This document shows, one piece after another, positions 26,496 to 39,365 of a DNA stretch of 64,000 nucleotides. Numbering within the stretch: position 1 is the first letter of the stretch; every line of letters starts with the position of its first letter. The translations under genes were made by a program, and so were the position numbers. The DNA comes from Thunnus maccoyii (taxonomy: Eukaryota > Chordata > Actinopteri > Scombriformes > Scombridae): the NCBI RefSeq assembly GCF_910596095.1, contig NC_056551.1:8357001-8421000 (forward strand), read 5' to 3'. The notes beneath the pieces are model-generated. The model saw only the letters and a list, made by a program, of their open reading frames with translations, ran no database searches and was not told the origin of the DNA.

Positions 26496-27136
26496 GTATC
26501 CTTCACATGTACCAGATTTCTGATTTCATCTGTTGTCATATCTCACTCTCCATTTTTTCCATTGGCTTGACAACTCCCCATTTTAGATTGAAGTATTTAT
26601 TTTGTTTCCATTCTGTATTCAGATTTGTGAATGGGTTTTCAAATTTTTCAAAACATTAATTTATCATAGATGTATTGGGTTCAATTATAGGTAAAGCAGA
26701 AATAACAGTATGCTTTGCTTGTGAGCAAAGCTCACTTGTTAGTTTCTCCAAATCTCCAACAACTTAGGATATCAAACAGTTGGCAACCCCACTCCCCTGT
26801 AATTTGGCCACGACAGATGCACACATTTTGTTGGATTTGGTTGGATCTTTAGTAAGTCCTTGCTCTCAGAAGAAACACTGAAAGAGCTAAATTGATTTTG
26901 GGGATTAAATTGGTCCTCAAAGCATGTGCCTGAGATGAAGTTGCAACTGGCTCACTAGAGCAACATGCAGCAACTGAAGTTTGAGCAATTTGCTGAACAT
27001 TGCTATGAACACTACTAAAGTGCTTCCGAAAACCTGCATACAGTATTAAATGATGCCTACAGCCTTGCTGAGAACAAAAAACAATGAACTTGGGTCCAAG
27101 ATAGTAACCATGTTCAACTCTTAAATGTGAAATCAA
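26496..27136 (-). pseudogene. N-terminal C2H2 part of the same transposase
   Basis: The segment at 27136-26849 begins SHLRVEHGYYLG and contains a C2H2-like finger (FCSQQGCRHHLILYAGFRKH, then FSSVH), the N-terminal arrangement found in full-length fish relatives of the 'DIMHDLLEGV' proteins. A second segment, 26560-26496, reads EIRNLVHVKDTFI and runs into the nested hAT. Same strand and order as the C-terminal part at 23997-22680. The region between 26849 and 26560 is AT-rich without clear coding similarity, so exons may be lost. Confidence 0.6.
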
Positions 27137-27946
27137 CTGCTGGCCGCTGGGACACAGTTTCTGGTCAACATTGTTGTAGCCTCTTACTCACAGAGTGAGT
27201 AGAACTGGCTGGTTAAGCAGTCTGGCTCTCAAGTCTCTAACTCTTCATTTTCCCCACATCAATGTTATACACTGCTGTCTGCAGGAATGTGTAAAAATTC
27301 ACAAATGCAACATCATAAGATAAACTGAACACAAAATGTGCTTTGAAAAGTTCATCAAATGCCCCAAGGGAGCGGTTTGCCTGGCATTTTGATGAGATGC
27401 TCATCTATAGTGATGTGCAAGCTGTCAATCTTGCTCTTCTGACACCCAGCAGCGAGGAGGTACAGCTGCTGACCCTGCTGGTTGTGGAGATGCTCCTCCA
27501 AACTGCAGCATGACTAGAGTTGAGATAAGGAACATTAGACACAAGAATAATGTGCAGCCACAGAGAAAACTACATTACAAAAGCGATTATTCAAACATCT
27601 TCTCACTGGCTACTGCAAGATGGGAATGAATTTGAAGACTTCATGTCAATTTCATCCACTTTTTAACAACTGTCATTTGCACATGTGGATAAGAAGGTAA
27701 CATGTGACAAATTATTATAATCACCTTAATAATATAATTACCTTATGAAAGACTACAAGTCTCTCAACTGCATCACACACACTCATTTTTGAAGACTTCA
27801 GTCCTCTTGGTCATGAGCTGAGAACAAAAAGTTACAAGAATTGAAGGTGCTTTATATGAGATTTAGAACATTAATATAGCAGCAAACAACTATTTGCTAT
27901 GTAAAGATATAGTGGAGTAATGCAGAAGAGCAGAGCAGAAGAATGA

Positions 27947-27970
27947 CCCCCCCCCCCCCCCAAAAAAAAA
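27947..27970. repeat. Homopolymer C15-A9 tract
   Basis: Fifteen C followed by nine A; the minus strand is a G-run that may form structure. Confidence 0.9.
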
Positions 27971-28644
27971 GAAATGGGGGAGGTGGGAGGAACATGAAGG
28001 GAGGGAGGAGGTTTGGCCTCATGCTCTCTACTGTGAATGAGAAAAGGAAGGCATTATGAGATAGTTTTACACAGTCATCCATCTGTTGTTCATATTTATC
28101 CCCAAAATCAGATCAACTTCCAGAGATACACAGAATGAACAAATTAAATCTAGTAAGAATCTATCTCACAGATGCTCTCGTTTCCTAATTTTAATCATAT
28201 AGTCATGAAAATAATGAATGAAGCAACTGTAACTGTAATTATAGCAAATGCTTTAAAACAAGCAAAACAAAAAATAGAAACTTGCTTGTTGCTTCATCAA
28301 GATCACTTCCTGGGGGACTTTCTGCTGATGCAACGCTGGTGTTGAAGCGAACCGCTTAGCCTCTTTTATGACATTTGGCTTGAAGAACACCATTTCTGAA
28401 GCAGCCAAGAGGATGTCTCCTCATCAAATAGGAGAGTGAAGTCTTGATCCACCTACAAGAAAGAAGATATTAAACTACTACTGCTACAGGAAACACTTTC
28501 ACATTTTAAGTCATTCTAAATATCTCCACATCCAAACTTGCCAAACCAACTTACCAGAGGATATCGACACTTCTGCCTGGGTCATTAACAAGTGTCTGAC
28601 AGTGCTGAAAGGTCTCTCTCATCTTCTGGAAAATCAAGGAATTG

Positions 28645-28885
28645 TCCGTGGTATGCTAAATGGACTACACTTATATAGCACCTTTCTAGTCTTCCGACCA
28701 CTCAAAGAGCTTTGTACACTACAAGCCACATTCACACATTCACACGCTGATGGCACAGCCACCAGGAGCAATTTGAGATTCAATATCTTGCCCAAGGACA
28801 CTTCAACATGTGGACTGGAGGAGCCGAGAATAGAACCCCCGATCTTCTGATTAGTGGGCAACTCACTCTACTTCTTAAGCCACAG
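28645..28885. repeat. Interspersed fish repeat
   Basis: Carries 'ggactacacttatatagcac', 'ctagtcttccgaccactcaa', 'cattcacacattcacacgct' and 'cttgcccaaggacacttc', the hallmark phrases of a very common teleost interspersed repeat. It lies inside the SAMD3-like remnant. Confidence 0.75.
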
Positions 28886-29479
28886 CCGCTCCACATGGTT
28901 GAGCAAAAACACGTCCTCTTGGCAAGTATCCCCATCAAGCTGCCTTTCAATATTAACAATCGTTTGGAAATTTGGGCCTCCTGGTGAAAATTCAATAGAG
29001 CTATTTGGTGGCAGTGCAGATCCTCAACAAATCTTGCTTTCAACTGTTTTCAGACACCAAGACGTGTATTCTGTGCTGCTTGCAGCATCATAAAAGTGTT
29101 CCTGAAATGAAAAAAATAAATAAATAAAAGCAATGTCATATTCAGCTGAGAGTATCAATCTCATGCACACAGCTTCTTGTCACAACATGCAAGTATGACA
29201 TGAAATGTGTCATGCAAACAATAATAATGACTATTACATAGCCTTTCTTGGAATATGGATCCCTGAGGGAAGGGAACAGCATCACTATCCCAAGATCATT
29301 ATCTTCTCTGATTGCTTTGGTGGGGAAGTGCCTGAGAGGAGATATTGAATTAGTAATCTAAATTTATGCAATGGCCATGAAGTTATTTGGCACAAATAAA
29401 GATAATATGAAACATTTTTAACTGTTATTTACTCAAGGGAGTTTCTCTGAGAGCAATGCTATTTGTTTCAGAAACACTC

Positions 29480-29665
29480 TGATCACATTCACACAGTTAC
29501 ACATTCATACTTGGAAGCTGCCCAGTACAATCAGTCTGATCTGCCAGCCACTGAGCAACTCCACTGGAGCAGTTGGGGTTAAGGGCCTTGCTCAAGGGCA
29601 CCTTGGCACCTCAGTGGTGGTAATGAGGGAGGGGCAAGCACTGCTTCCTCACTTTCCCCACCCAC
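29480..29665. repeat. Second copy of a related interspersed repeat
   Basis: Has 'cacattcacacagttacacattcat' type sequence, then 'aagggccttgctcaagggca' and 'ccttggcacctcagtggtgg', the 3' portion typical of the same or a sister repeat family. Confidence 0.65.
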
Positions 29666-32600
29666 ATACCCTTGATTATCATTCATGTGAGCCACCAGTA
29701 TGTTAATCACTTGTCTTCTTGTAGCATCTGTTAGAGTTTCTGTTTTTTAGTACTCCTGTAGTACTTCACCATCGAACTTGCCTCTTAGCACAGCTTCAAT
29801 CAACTATTAAAAAGCATAAACATGAGAATGCAAAACATGGTGATAAACAGCTTTTCTAGAGACTCAGAGGGAAGAAAGGTGAGTTTTAAGAAACTCATGA
29901 GAATCATGCTTAGTTACAACCTGTTGTAACCTGGACCTCATCTACGATTACAGGTAACGCACTTGAAGATTAAGTCAGAGATGTCAGAAGCTGAAGACAA
30001 AGAGCAATCATATAATTCTAAAGGAAAAGAAAAAATGTTAATAATGTAGGGTGTAGAGTGCTTGATTAGACCTGCCTTTATATCTCACTGTGTTTGAGAA
30101 AACTGTCAGCACCACAGCTCCAACGAGATTGCTGAATATTTCTGCATCAACTTTTGTCCCCGTTGCATTCTTGTATATAACTTTTGCATCAGGTGGCAGG
30201 CAAAATCTCTCAACTGGAAAAGATGGTAAGATAAACACTGAATGTGCTTTTGAAATCATCACTGTTTCTTGCCTCACAGCGAATGACTGTTCATGTTCAA
30301 CGGAAGAAGTGAAATACGTGAGCGGAGCTTAATTACATCTCTGCGGAGTTGGGCTAATGCTGCAATCCATTGTACTCTGAACTCAAAAACAAACAATCTC
30401 CAACATGGAAAAATGCAATGGAATGGTCATTCAAGGTGGAATTCCAAGTTTGAAACTCAATATGGTGGCGCCTTTTCATCAATTTTTACTTTATGTGGTG
30501 TTTGTGTGTGGTATGTGGTATGCAAAAACTATGTGCTGCAACTGCAGTTGCCATTTCCATTGAGTTGATTTGTACTTGATAGAAGTCTTTGTGAGTATGC
30601 AGTACAAGCCTACTAAGCCCGTCTCTTTAAAAGTGTGCTGATCTGTTAAACGACCTGCTGTACTGCTGAGTTGGATTGAAACCCTGGGGGCATCCATGTT
30701 TTCCCAAGCAGATGCACTGGGATACATTTAGATTGGAAGTCGGGAATACCAACTCAGGACTTTCGATTTCTGACTTGCAATCGATTGCAGCATAACACTG
30801 ATGTGATCAGCTCTGTCAAATAACTCTAACACTGAAGACCATTTAAATCAGAATGTGTTAAATTTACACTTTGGGAGTGGAAATCAACTCAGAAATGTTT
30901 AACCTTGAGATTTCAGCATTCCAATTTTTGATGTTGTGGTCTCAGTGGCCCTGAGTGTGGTTTGTGCGGGTTAGTTGGCTGCTGTTTTTTGCATACAGCT
31001 TTGGTCTTTTTTTGGTCTTTTTATCAAGAAAAGGAATCCAAAGGTGTCCAAACCTTGAACCAGATGGGAAGCAGTTAAAGAGCATACTGGATTTTAATTC
31101 CCTCAGAAAAGAACACGTTGATTCAGGTAAGTGAGCACATAATCGCCCCAAATAGTTGATTTTATCGAGGACATACTGTATGCCACCTGTTCTGACAAAT
31201 CCCAGTTTCTGAGGTGACACACTGATAGCAAGGTGAGGATGAAGCATCATGAAAATAAATCCTGTCCAGACTTGTGTCAAGGTTAGAGACTGATGTTGGT
31301 GGAGCAATGGTGCAGTACAAGGAATGTGTTTCTTTTGGCACATATTTAGGGCTTTAGCACTGGCAGAGCATAATTTCAATGCCACATTGTAGATATGATT
31401 GACATCCTCTCATGGCAGGAGTAGACACATTTCAAATGCCCAGTGGGATAATACACCATTGTCTCAAAATCTGGAGCATCACAGTGGGATCAGTTTTCTC
31501 AGCTGAGGGTGACACTTTTGTGATGAGGTGAACAGGCAGTCTACAGGAACTGAGTGATATTTTTGAATGTGTCAGCTGCTCTGAAGGTAAAGATAGGGTT
31601 CTGGCCATGGTTGTGTGCATGTAAAAATAGATAATACAAGCAAATACATAAATAGATATACAAAAGTCAGATCAGACCACTATGAAAATGACTGCTCTTA
31701 CAACTTCTCTTCCTCAGGCTAGCCAAAAATAGAGAAATTAGTTCTTGAATGAGTAATAAAAAGCACTGTATGCTAAAAGTGAGTTTAAAATCATGTCTCT
31801 CATATATTACAGAATAAATGGATCAGTGGGATTGCATGACATGACCCTCAGTAGAATATTACAGGGTGAGAAACGTTGCTGTTTTCACTACTGAAAAGAA
31901 TGAGGGTACATCATTAATTATACCATACATACAGTGCATTATACATTATACATATGGTTATACCACATGGGAATTGCAACACATACATTTACATCCTCAC
32001 TGTTCCACTTATGCGCTGTGTAGCAGTACATACGGAATAAGAATAGATAATACAAAATGAACAAAAGTATGCATATTATACTCGCGCACAAAAGGGTTAC
32101 ATTCCTTAGAAACTCATTAACATATAAAAGCTTGTTTCTTGGGTACATTAGTATTTAATGCATGTCTCTATGGATATTATATCAATCTTAGATTATATTT
32201 AATTTGTTTTATAGTCAACATCACAATCACTGTGACACAATTAACTATTAATTTCTGTTTCTTCTCAGAGTTTGTGTCAGATTTTCATCATATCAGTTTC
32301 CTTTAATCATTTTAGATCATTTCAAAAGGACTATTTTGGATGGAGAACGTACAGTAGCTGTTAGCTGATCCATCTGCCATCCTCCCTTTGTGCCCCACTG
32401 GCTTTATTTTTATATGCACATAATATTTCAAGTCTCATGATTCTTCCAACAGTGACAACATTCAGACTTGTCAAAAATATTCCATTTGGCACAGTGGCCT
32501 CATGACTGATTCAATATGCTTTTAGTCTTGTTCAAAAAACCCGTTTTGGTGATATTACAATACTGGGATGTTTGTTCTTTTCTGTGCAAATAAGGAGCTC

Positions 32601-33663
32601 TTGATGGAAGTCCATAGACGACATAAGATGATGATGTGAGAGGGTGGCCTTAATATAACCTTTTCACATTTCAAAGATGTTACATAGAGGATTCTAGACA
32701 AATATGGACAGGTTGATTTCCAGTGAGATTTCAATGATGTATCTAATGCCAAAAACTGACAAGATTCAGAGCTGTCTGTTTTACCTTGCTGAAGCAGATG
32801 ACTTATCTTTTGCTACGCAGTAAATACAGTACTGTATGCAATGCTTCATACCCAACAGGTGGATGATACTATCTTCAATAGATAGTTTACTGTAGCAGAT
32901 TGGGTGTAGGTGTAGTATGGCCCTGCACGCAACGTGAATATGCTAAAAGAGCTAGATTGAAGACAACTTTAACAGATTAAGGAAAATGAGCAGATTGACT
33001 CCCTGATCCTGCTATTAGATCCTGCTGAGCTGGAGCTGGACAAACTGAATTCCCAGCTAATGCCTCGACCTGTACTAAAGAGCTCTGGCAAAAGCTAGGA
33101 GCTAGACCCACGGCCGTGTTCAACTCCATTCATTCTCTCTTGGACTGCAGCCTGCAGGGTAAACATGCGGCAAGCACAGACCATTTGCTTCTACCCTCCA
33201 TAAAACCAGCTGCAAAACAGATTTAATATTCCAGATCTTGATTGTACTAATAGTGAAGACCAAATGATGTACTGGCTTTAATTGTTTTAATTCAGTCTGC
33301 CAAATATACAGTAGCATCCAGTGCAAATATTCTATCAGGATTTAATGACCATTAATAAACTTCACATTTTTATGGCACAGAATCGTAACATAATATCCAG
33401 ATTCTCTACCCTCCGGGGAGATATTCATTTCATATCATGGCAGTATGAAAATTAATGTAAAACACGCTTGATATAAGTAACACATCACAGTTCATTTTTA
33501 GCTGTCTTTTTTATGTCTCTGTAAATATGACATCGTCATTTCATAGTAGTGCAGTTGAGAGCAGGGATGTTTTAGGTGAAAAAAAAAACTTGGCATTCCA
33601 ACACTGACATTAGTTACTTTTCTTTATTGTTTCAATTAAAAACTGAAAGAAATATGTAAAGGC

Positions 33664-33665
33664 AA

Positions 33666-33705
<40 letters not shown>

Positions 33706-33720
33706 GAGAAAGAAAGAAAG
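33664..33720. repeat. (AAAG)n microsatellite
   Basis: About 14 AAAG units with one GAGA interruption. Confidence 0.95.
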
Positions 33721-34985
33721 GCTCATTGCTACAGAAAACTATGCAGCATATTAACAAACATACAGTAACAACAACTGCAACATCTTTATTACAATTTAGA
33801 AGAAAAACGAAAATAAACAAATAAAAGACAAGCCACTGCCATAACCCTTCCATAACGTCATGATCCAAAACAAACTAAATAACAGTAATAAATACCTGGA
33901 AATATTGGTGTGTTATTAATACTCCACTCATTCTATCCATGGACAATCCTTACAACATAAGAGGCCAGACAGTCTGATATGTAGACAAGTGCTATGCCAT
34001 TTAAAAACAACACAACTGGAAAAGTGATTTTACAAGCGCTGGTGCAATGCACACAAGATGTATGTACCATAAAGTAACAACTATTTATTATCAACTATTT
34101 AAAGGACATAGTCTGACAAGTTACAGACTTACCCTTGTCATATGATTGTAAAAATGAAGATTGCAAAAGTACATCCAGACATAATCCACTTTCACTGTAT
34201 AGCTGATCATAGGTAGAAATATTCAAATATCTGAACATGCCCAGCAGTTATTCAATGTGATAGATAGTGAGTGATCTTTTTTTTTATTAGTCATTATCAA
34301 TGATCAAAGATGTTATCCAAAATGTGCATCATATATTTTCTTTTACACTGTTGAGTTGTGTTCCATAAAGCAATCACATTAGAATTACAACAAACTGGAT
34401 GATTCTGCAGTACTAATTGTTTCTTCTTTTTTAATGACCACTGAATTGGCCACCGGAACTGAAACTCCAACTGGACTGTGTGAAGGAAAGGAAAGAGAGA
34501 CCATTAAAGAAAGAAAATGAATGTATTCAGGCAAATATAACAGTTTCTCAGCATATTTGCTGCTTGGTCACCTCATAAATATCATGCTTTACTCTTGTCA
34601 CACCACCCACATCTCAGAATATTAATTAGAGACATAATCCCTCTGCTTGTTACATAAATGCTACATTGAGCTTTCCCCTCACAACGGAGAGGAGTTCTCT
34701 CTCTTCCCACAGGAGGGTGCTCCTCCCTAACCCCTTCTGGCTGTATAGAGAGTCAGCACAAATGATGATGGAGGTCCTGTGGGGTGCCATCTTCAGACAG
34801 CCAAGGGTGGTAATGGGGTTACAGTCTGCAATTTAGTGCTCTCCGCCTGCAAGCTTACATCAGCCTCTCTCATCATTCCTCTTAAAAGCGGAATCCTAAT
34901 CGTTCTGCCAGCAGAAATACAGTTTTGGCTTTGAAGATGTTATTTTTTTCCCCCCAAAGAAATAAAGTTTTGGCTTTGAACTTAC

Positions 34986-34987
<2 letters not shown>

Positions 34988-35057
<70 letters not shown>
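34988..35057. repeat. (TA)n microsatellite
   Basis: About 35 uninterrupted TA units, followed by a short (CATA)n run to about 35083. Confidence 0.97.
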
Positions 35058-35060
<3 letters not shown>

Positions 35061-36600
35061 ACACATACATACATACATACATATATAAGCAGCAATAATA
35101 AGCCTTTTTAAGTGTGGAAGAATTATTTGGACTCAAAAAACATAGTATAAATAAAGAAATACATGTCTCAATAAAAGCCTTATGGAGGAGGATTAGGGCC
35201 ACGTGAAAAATTTGAGTTCTTAAATTCAAGTCAGAATTCTGACTTTAAACTCAGAACTCAATTACATTTTTACAGGCTTAAATTGAGAAAAATCTGCATA
35301 AATAAATTCAGCCGTCAAAAAAAATTAAACCACAAATATATGATCCATAGGTATTTTTATTATTTCATTATTTATCCAATAATGCATTGCTAGATATGGA
35401 ATGTAAAAATGTATAATATAAAAATATTTAATTTATCAAAATCTGACTGTGAGATTTTTTTTCAGTTCTAGTCTCAATTTAACTTCATACAGTATACTGT
35501 ATGATGATTATTTGCCATTTGTTGAAGAAAGCAGCAGTGGGTTGGCAGGGAGAGCTTTTTCAGCATAAAACACGGTCACTGAATCAATTAAACTTTCTCC
35601 TCTAATCAAAGTTTTATTTTCATATAACAGCCTAAGAGCCAAAATTAGAAAAAAATCCCTATTCTCTAGTCTGAATCCCTCTCATCAGAAACATTCCTCT
35701 ACACTCCTCTTCCTCTTGTTCTTTCTCTATGTACATCTCTCTTTGAATTAGTTTTTTTGGCTATTCTTATGTCTCCTATAATAACATTCATGTGTTTTAC
35801 ATTAGAAATTTAATTTCTGTTACTTCATATTCAACTCAGCATGTAATGTTGCGTGCCAGTGAGAAACATCTTTTTGATATCCATGCCATAATACACACTA
35901 AGCACTGCAACCAACTCTGTATTTCAGAAGCACAACTGATTGCTATTATAAAAAAAAATAACAAACAAACCATAGAGACATAACAAATACGGCATCCTGT
36001 GAACTTTTTCATTCCCTCCATGCAGGTTGGATTGGTTTATGAATTAGCTCACTCAGGAATGCCCACATCGATGTTCAAAGTTTTGGTGACGGAAGACATA
36101 TAATTATGCTGTAATGTAAGCAGCCTTTCACATTCATGTCAAGGCTTGAAGACCAAAGTGGAGTAACCGCTAATGCTGAAGCATGAGCTCATCATACACA
36201 ACTGAACACATGAGCCAACAAGAGGAAAAAATAAGGGATATAGCAACAAAGCAGAGTCAAATGCATAGCGGGCAGTGACTTAATTTAAGTGATGCAGAGA
36301 CACAGCTTAATTGCCTCTTTCAAATTCACAAGCAAAGAGTTTTGTTAGTTTTTTAGACATCTTTCAAAGCATGCAAATAGTGGCCTAATTTGTTTTGTTA
36401 CAAGTATAAGTAGCTAACCTCTGCAGCTCTCTGTTGTATTAAAACAAACAGTTCAGCTTAGCTAACATGTACTCCTATAATGTAAGTGCAAATTAGTGAC
36501 GAGAGATATGTTTATGAGGTAGGGAGTACTGTAGTTGTGCTGCCATGGAATAACAAATATTGATGCTAAATGTGTATGTGTCCATGTAACAACACATCTA

Positions 36601-36645
36601 GACAGACAGACAGACCAGTAACGCACACAGACAGACAAACAGACG
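36601..36645. repeat. Imperfect (GACA)n
   Basis: Clustered GACA units with interruptions. Confidence 0.8.
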
Positions 36646-37734
36646 TGCTGTGAAAACTCAGATTAATGGTGCATGCTGTATGACTATGTGAGCTCACTGA
36701 ACATCTGCATGTGGCAGACAGCAATCAATTGGTATGCATCATGACTTTTGGTACTGCTGTCTCAGTGACCGGGGGGGAACACCGGCTGGTAGAAGTCGTT
36801 ATAGATCAATTTATTTCATCACGTGCTCTACTGGCTTTATAGACTGGTGCATATACTAATAATATCAGACAGTAAGATCAAAGCAAGATAAAAGTTAGGA
36901 TCTGTAGACAATCATCATGTACATTAGAGTTAGGATTGCTGGACTAATACTGAATCAGTGGCCAGCAATGTAAATTCTAGTTTAAAAGTTAGTGTTGCAT
37001 TTGAGGAAGATCAAAACTTACAACATGCATAATGACATAATGACTTAAAATGTGTAATGCATAATGGTAAAAAATAGATAATTATGTGCAGGTGGGTCTT
37101 GGGGTTTGAACAACAACAGTGTGCCTCTGGTGAACCTTTCATGGAACCCAGATGTCCATTATTGAATAGGCTTACTTCTACATGAATATGCAAATCATAA
37201 GAACAGCGTGAATGATGAATTTAAAATAGGTAGTAGTGGCTATGCTTTTTGAACCATTATGTACCATTATGTTGATAATGCAGGTATTCATGTGCAAGTA
37301 TTTATATCATTTGTCAAGACAAGTGGCTGGGTTGTCATGCACTGCAAATGGAAAAATGAAGTGTGTATATCTGACACCACGGTATCAGCTCTTCTTACAT
37401 CTTGCATGAGTAATATGACTCTGGAGGAAGTATAGGTTCATGTGATACAAGGCTACAATGTGAAATTTAACATTTAAACAAAGAAAGTTAAAGTGTGGGA
37501 TTCTGAGACTTACATGTAAACTGTTCTCAGTGCTGCTGATATCTATTACTTGAACTCAGGGTGCATTCAGGTTTGTTTTCCTGTGCTCAGGGGAGCAAGA
37601 GGGCTGGGAAGAGCTGGAGAGACAACTCTCTTTCTCTTTCTGTATAGAAATCTTACAAGAATGTTAATTCTCCGATAGGTGAACACACTTTGTATTGTGC
37701 ACTGTACAGCAGCCCTTTATTATCAGATGATTTC

Positions 37735-38105
37735 CTGCTAACACAATCTTGTAAAAATACAGCCATTTTGGAGAATTACCATCATTTGACTTTATTTTTT
37801 TTAAAGAAAGACCTGTCACTTTCATGGCATTAAAGGATTTACTCATAATATTTTTTTCAAGTACTTTTAGTAACACAACCTTGTAAAAACAAAATGCATT
37901 CATGTTGTATAATCACTAACATTGGCCCTATTTATAACAAAAAGCCTTGTGTTGTTTTTTGTTTTGTTTTGTTTCTTTTCATTATGAAATTTGAATGCAA
38001 AATGAATTTCTTGGTGTGTTTTTACTAACAAAACCTTGTAAAAAAAAATATGCTGTAGAATAACAAGTGTTAACCTTATTTTTAAAAGAAAGATTGATGT
38101 TGGGG
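37735..38105. repeat. Degenerate tandem repeat, about 145-bp period
   Basis: The phrase CTAACACAATCTTGTAAAAA recurs near 37738, 37870 and 38024 with few changes. In the first and third copies it is followed about 50 bp later by a CTTATTTTT-AAAGAAAGA block. Spacing of 130-155 bp suggests three diverged tandem units. Confidence 0.6.
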
Positions 38106-38383
38106 GGGATTATAGAAGAGCCATTAACTGCCATTTATAAAATGAGAATTTAGTGTACATCTATTGGGAACATGCAAGTGTGACAACACCAAAAGAGAGG
38201 TTCCCAGTACCTTCACATACCAACTTGATTATTTGTCATTAATGTCGACATAATTAGGAGCTGATAAGCATACACTCTCACCAGAGATGCAGGAAGCAAG
38301 ACAGACCAATAAACTGAGATTGAAGACAGATACTGACTACAATGAAAGGTATGAGTGAAACCTTAGTCAGTGCTTCATTGCTT

Positions 38384-38403
38384 CACCTCACCTCACCTCA
38401 CCC
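38384..38403. repeat. (CTCAC)4 minisatellite
   Basis: Four CTCAC pentamers. Confidence 0.85.
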
Positions 38404-39166
38404 ATGAAAGTCTGCACAAAGGACACACTGATCCATCAGCATCCCTAAGTAACAGAAAAAGTATGCAGCCCTCATGACTCACAGTGAAAAACTTGCTTGA
38501 CTTTAAGCTTATAAGGAGATTTGCGAGAGATTGAATCACCTTGCAGTTGAGACAGGTGTGTTTCTACTATGTTGGTGTATAGATAAATGATGTGGGAATG
38601 AAAGGAGGATTATATACAGTAAGAAAAGTGAAAAATAGGCCGATGCTCTAACTGCAGTGTGGAAGGATGATTGGTGAATGTGTTGCTCAAACAAAACTCC
38701 ATGTCTTGAACAAATTTATCAAAAGGTACCTTTATACTTTTAAGAATCAGCAGAGTATAAACCTGATCATCTGTAAGAGAAAGTGCTGATACCAGGAAAT
38801 GCACAGTTGGAGCCCCAAACCTATTGACACAAACGTGATCTCTGCACTTCATAGACTTGGATTTGGTTGAGCCTGTCTGAACTAGTTTCTGGAAATGAGC
38901 TCCAGCCAACACCTAGAAATCCTTTTCAGTCTGTACCAGTTACCAACTGTACTTTGTCCAATGTTAAAACAGCTGTTTTCAGCAATTTGGATTGCTTAAT
39001 GTTTTATTACATAGGAGCATACTAATGATGTCTTTAAATGTAATTAGGACTATTACAAGACATTATTTAAAAAAAATAACTGTTGTAAACTTCTTGGAAA
39101 ATGCTGCATGATTGTTTCATGTTGTCTTATTATGTTTAGTATTCTACATCCGCTTTAAGTAATGTA

Positions 39167-39365
39167 TTAAAGGAATAGCTTGGGAAAGTCTCTTGTTTAT
39201 TTTCTTGCCAAGAGTTATATGAGAAGATCAATAACACTCTCACATTTGTGAAGTAAATATGAGTCTACAGGCAGCAGCAGGTTAGCTTAGCACAAACACT
39301 AGAAACAGGGGAAAACAGTAAGCCTGGCTCTGTCCAACAGCAACAAAATCTACCTTCCAGCATCT
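39167..39365. mobile_element. Inverted copy of the 17.2-kb fold-back MITE family
   Basis: Begins TTAAAGGAATAGC and contains 'ttagcttagcacaaac', 'gcctggctctgtccaac' and 'cttgccaagagttatatgag', the reverse complements of phrases in the element at 17205-17538. A further fragment in direct orientation lies at about 39525-39580. Confidence 0.7.

Larger units (their letters stand above)
28300..30300 (-). pseudogene. SAMD3-like multi-exon gene remnant
   Basis: Exon-like islands lie on the minus strand in family order. Island 1 (about 30280-30096) has RFCLPPDAKVIYKNATGTKV and FSNLVGAVVLTVF, a ubiquitin/PB1-like start, ending at a GTGAGA donor. Island 2 (29803-29670) has KTETLTDATRRQVINILVAH. Island 3 (about 29335-29238) has HFPTKAIREDNDLGIVMLFP, then SLRDPYSKKGY. 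Island 4 (from 29101 after a TTTCAG acceptor) has EHFYDAASST, then IEFSPGGPNFQTIVNIERQ. Island 5 (about 28440-28380) has DFTLLFDEETSSWLLQKW. Family membership follows from this succession as I remember it in fish 'SAMD3-like' proteins. In-frame stops in islands 2 and 4 and a repeat in an intron (28640-28880) make it a pseudogene. Biochemical function of this family is unknown to me. Confidence 0.6.
21040..30910 (-). mobile_element. Large two-gene DNA transposon (superfamily unresolved), decayed
   Basis: The segment holds a minus-strand SAMD3-like gene remnant (30.3-28.3 kb), followed on the same strand by a C2H2-plus-transposase remnant (27.1-22.7 kb). Related inverted sequence lies at both edges: the reverse complement at 21040-21140 contains AGTGTTGAAATCAACTCTG, and the plus strand at 30860-30890 contains AGTGGAAATCAACTCAG beside GTGTTAAATTTACACT. 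That supports one element with inverted termini, interrupted by two later hAT insertions. The exact ends and the target duplication were not found, so the single-element reading is an inference. Confidence 0.45.
30915..39150. other. Gene-free AT-rich intergenic DNA
   Basis: No conserved gene is recognised. One unexplained 147-codon minus-strand ORF (31385-30942) has no family I know and may be chance or transposon debris. Microsatellites and a degenerate tandem repeat (37.7-38.1 kb) are listed separately. Confidence 0.5.

Noticed and set aside
34882-35229. Minus-strand ORF with long Tyr-Ile repeats
   Set aside because: It is the translation of the (TA)n microsatellite, not a gene.
38384-38403. 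CRISPR-like short repeats (CTCAC run and other direct repeats)
   Set aside because: Simple microsatellites without spacers in a vertebrate genome.
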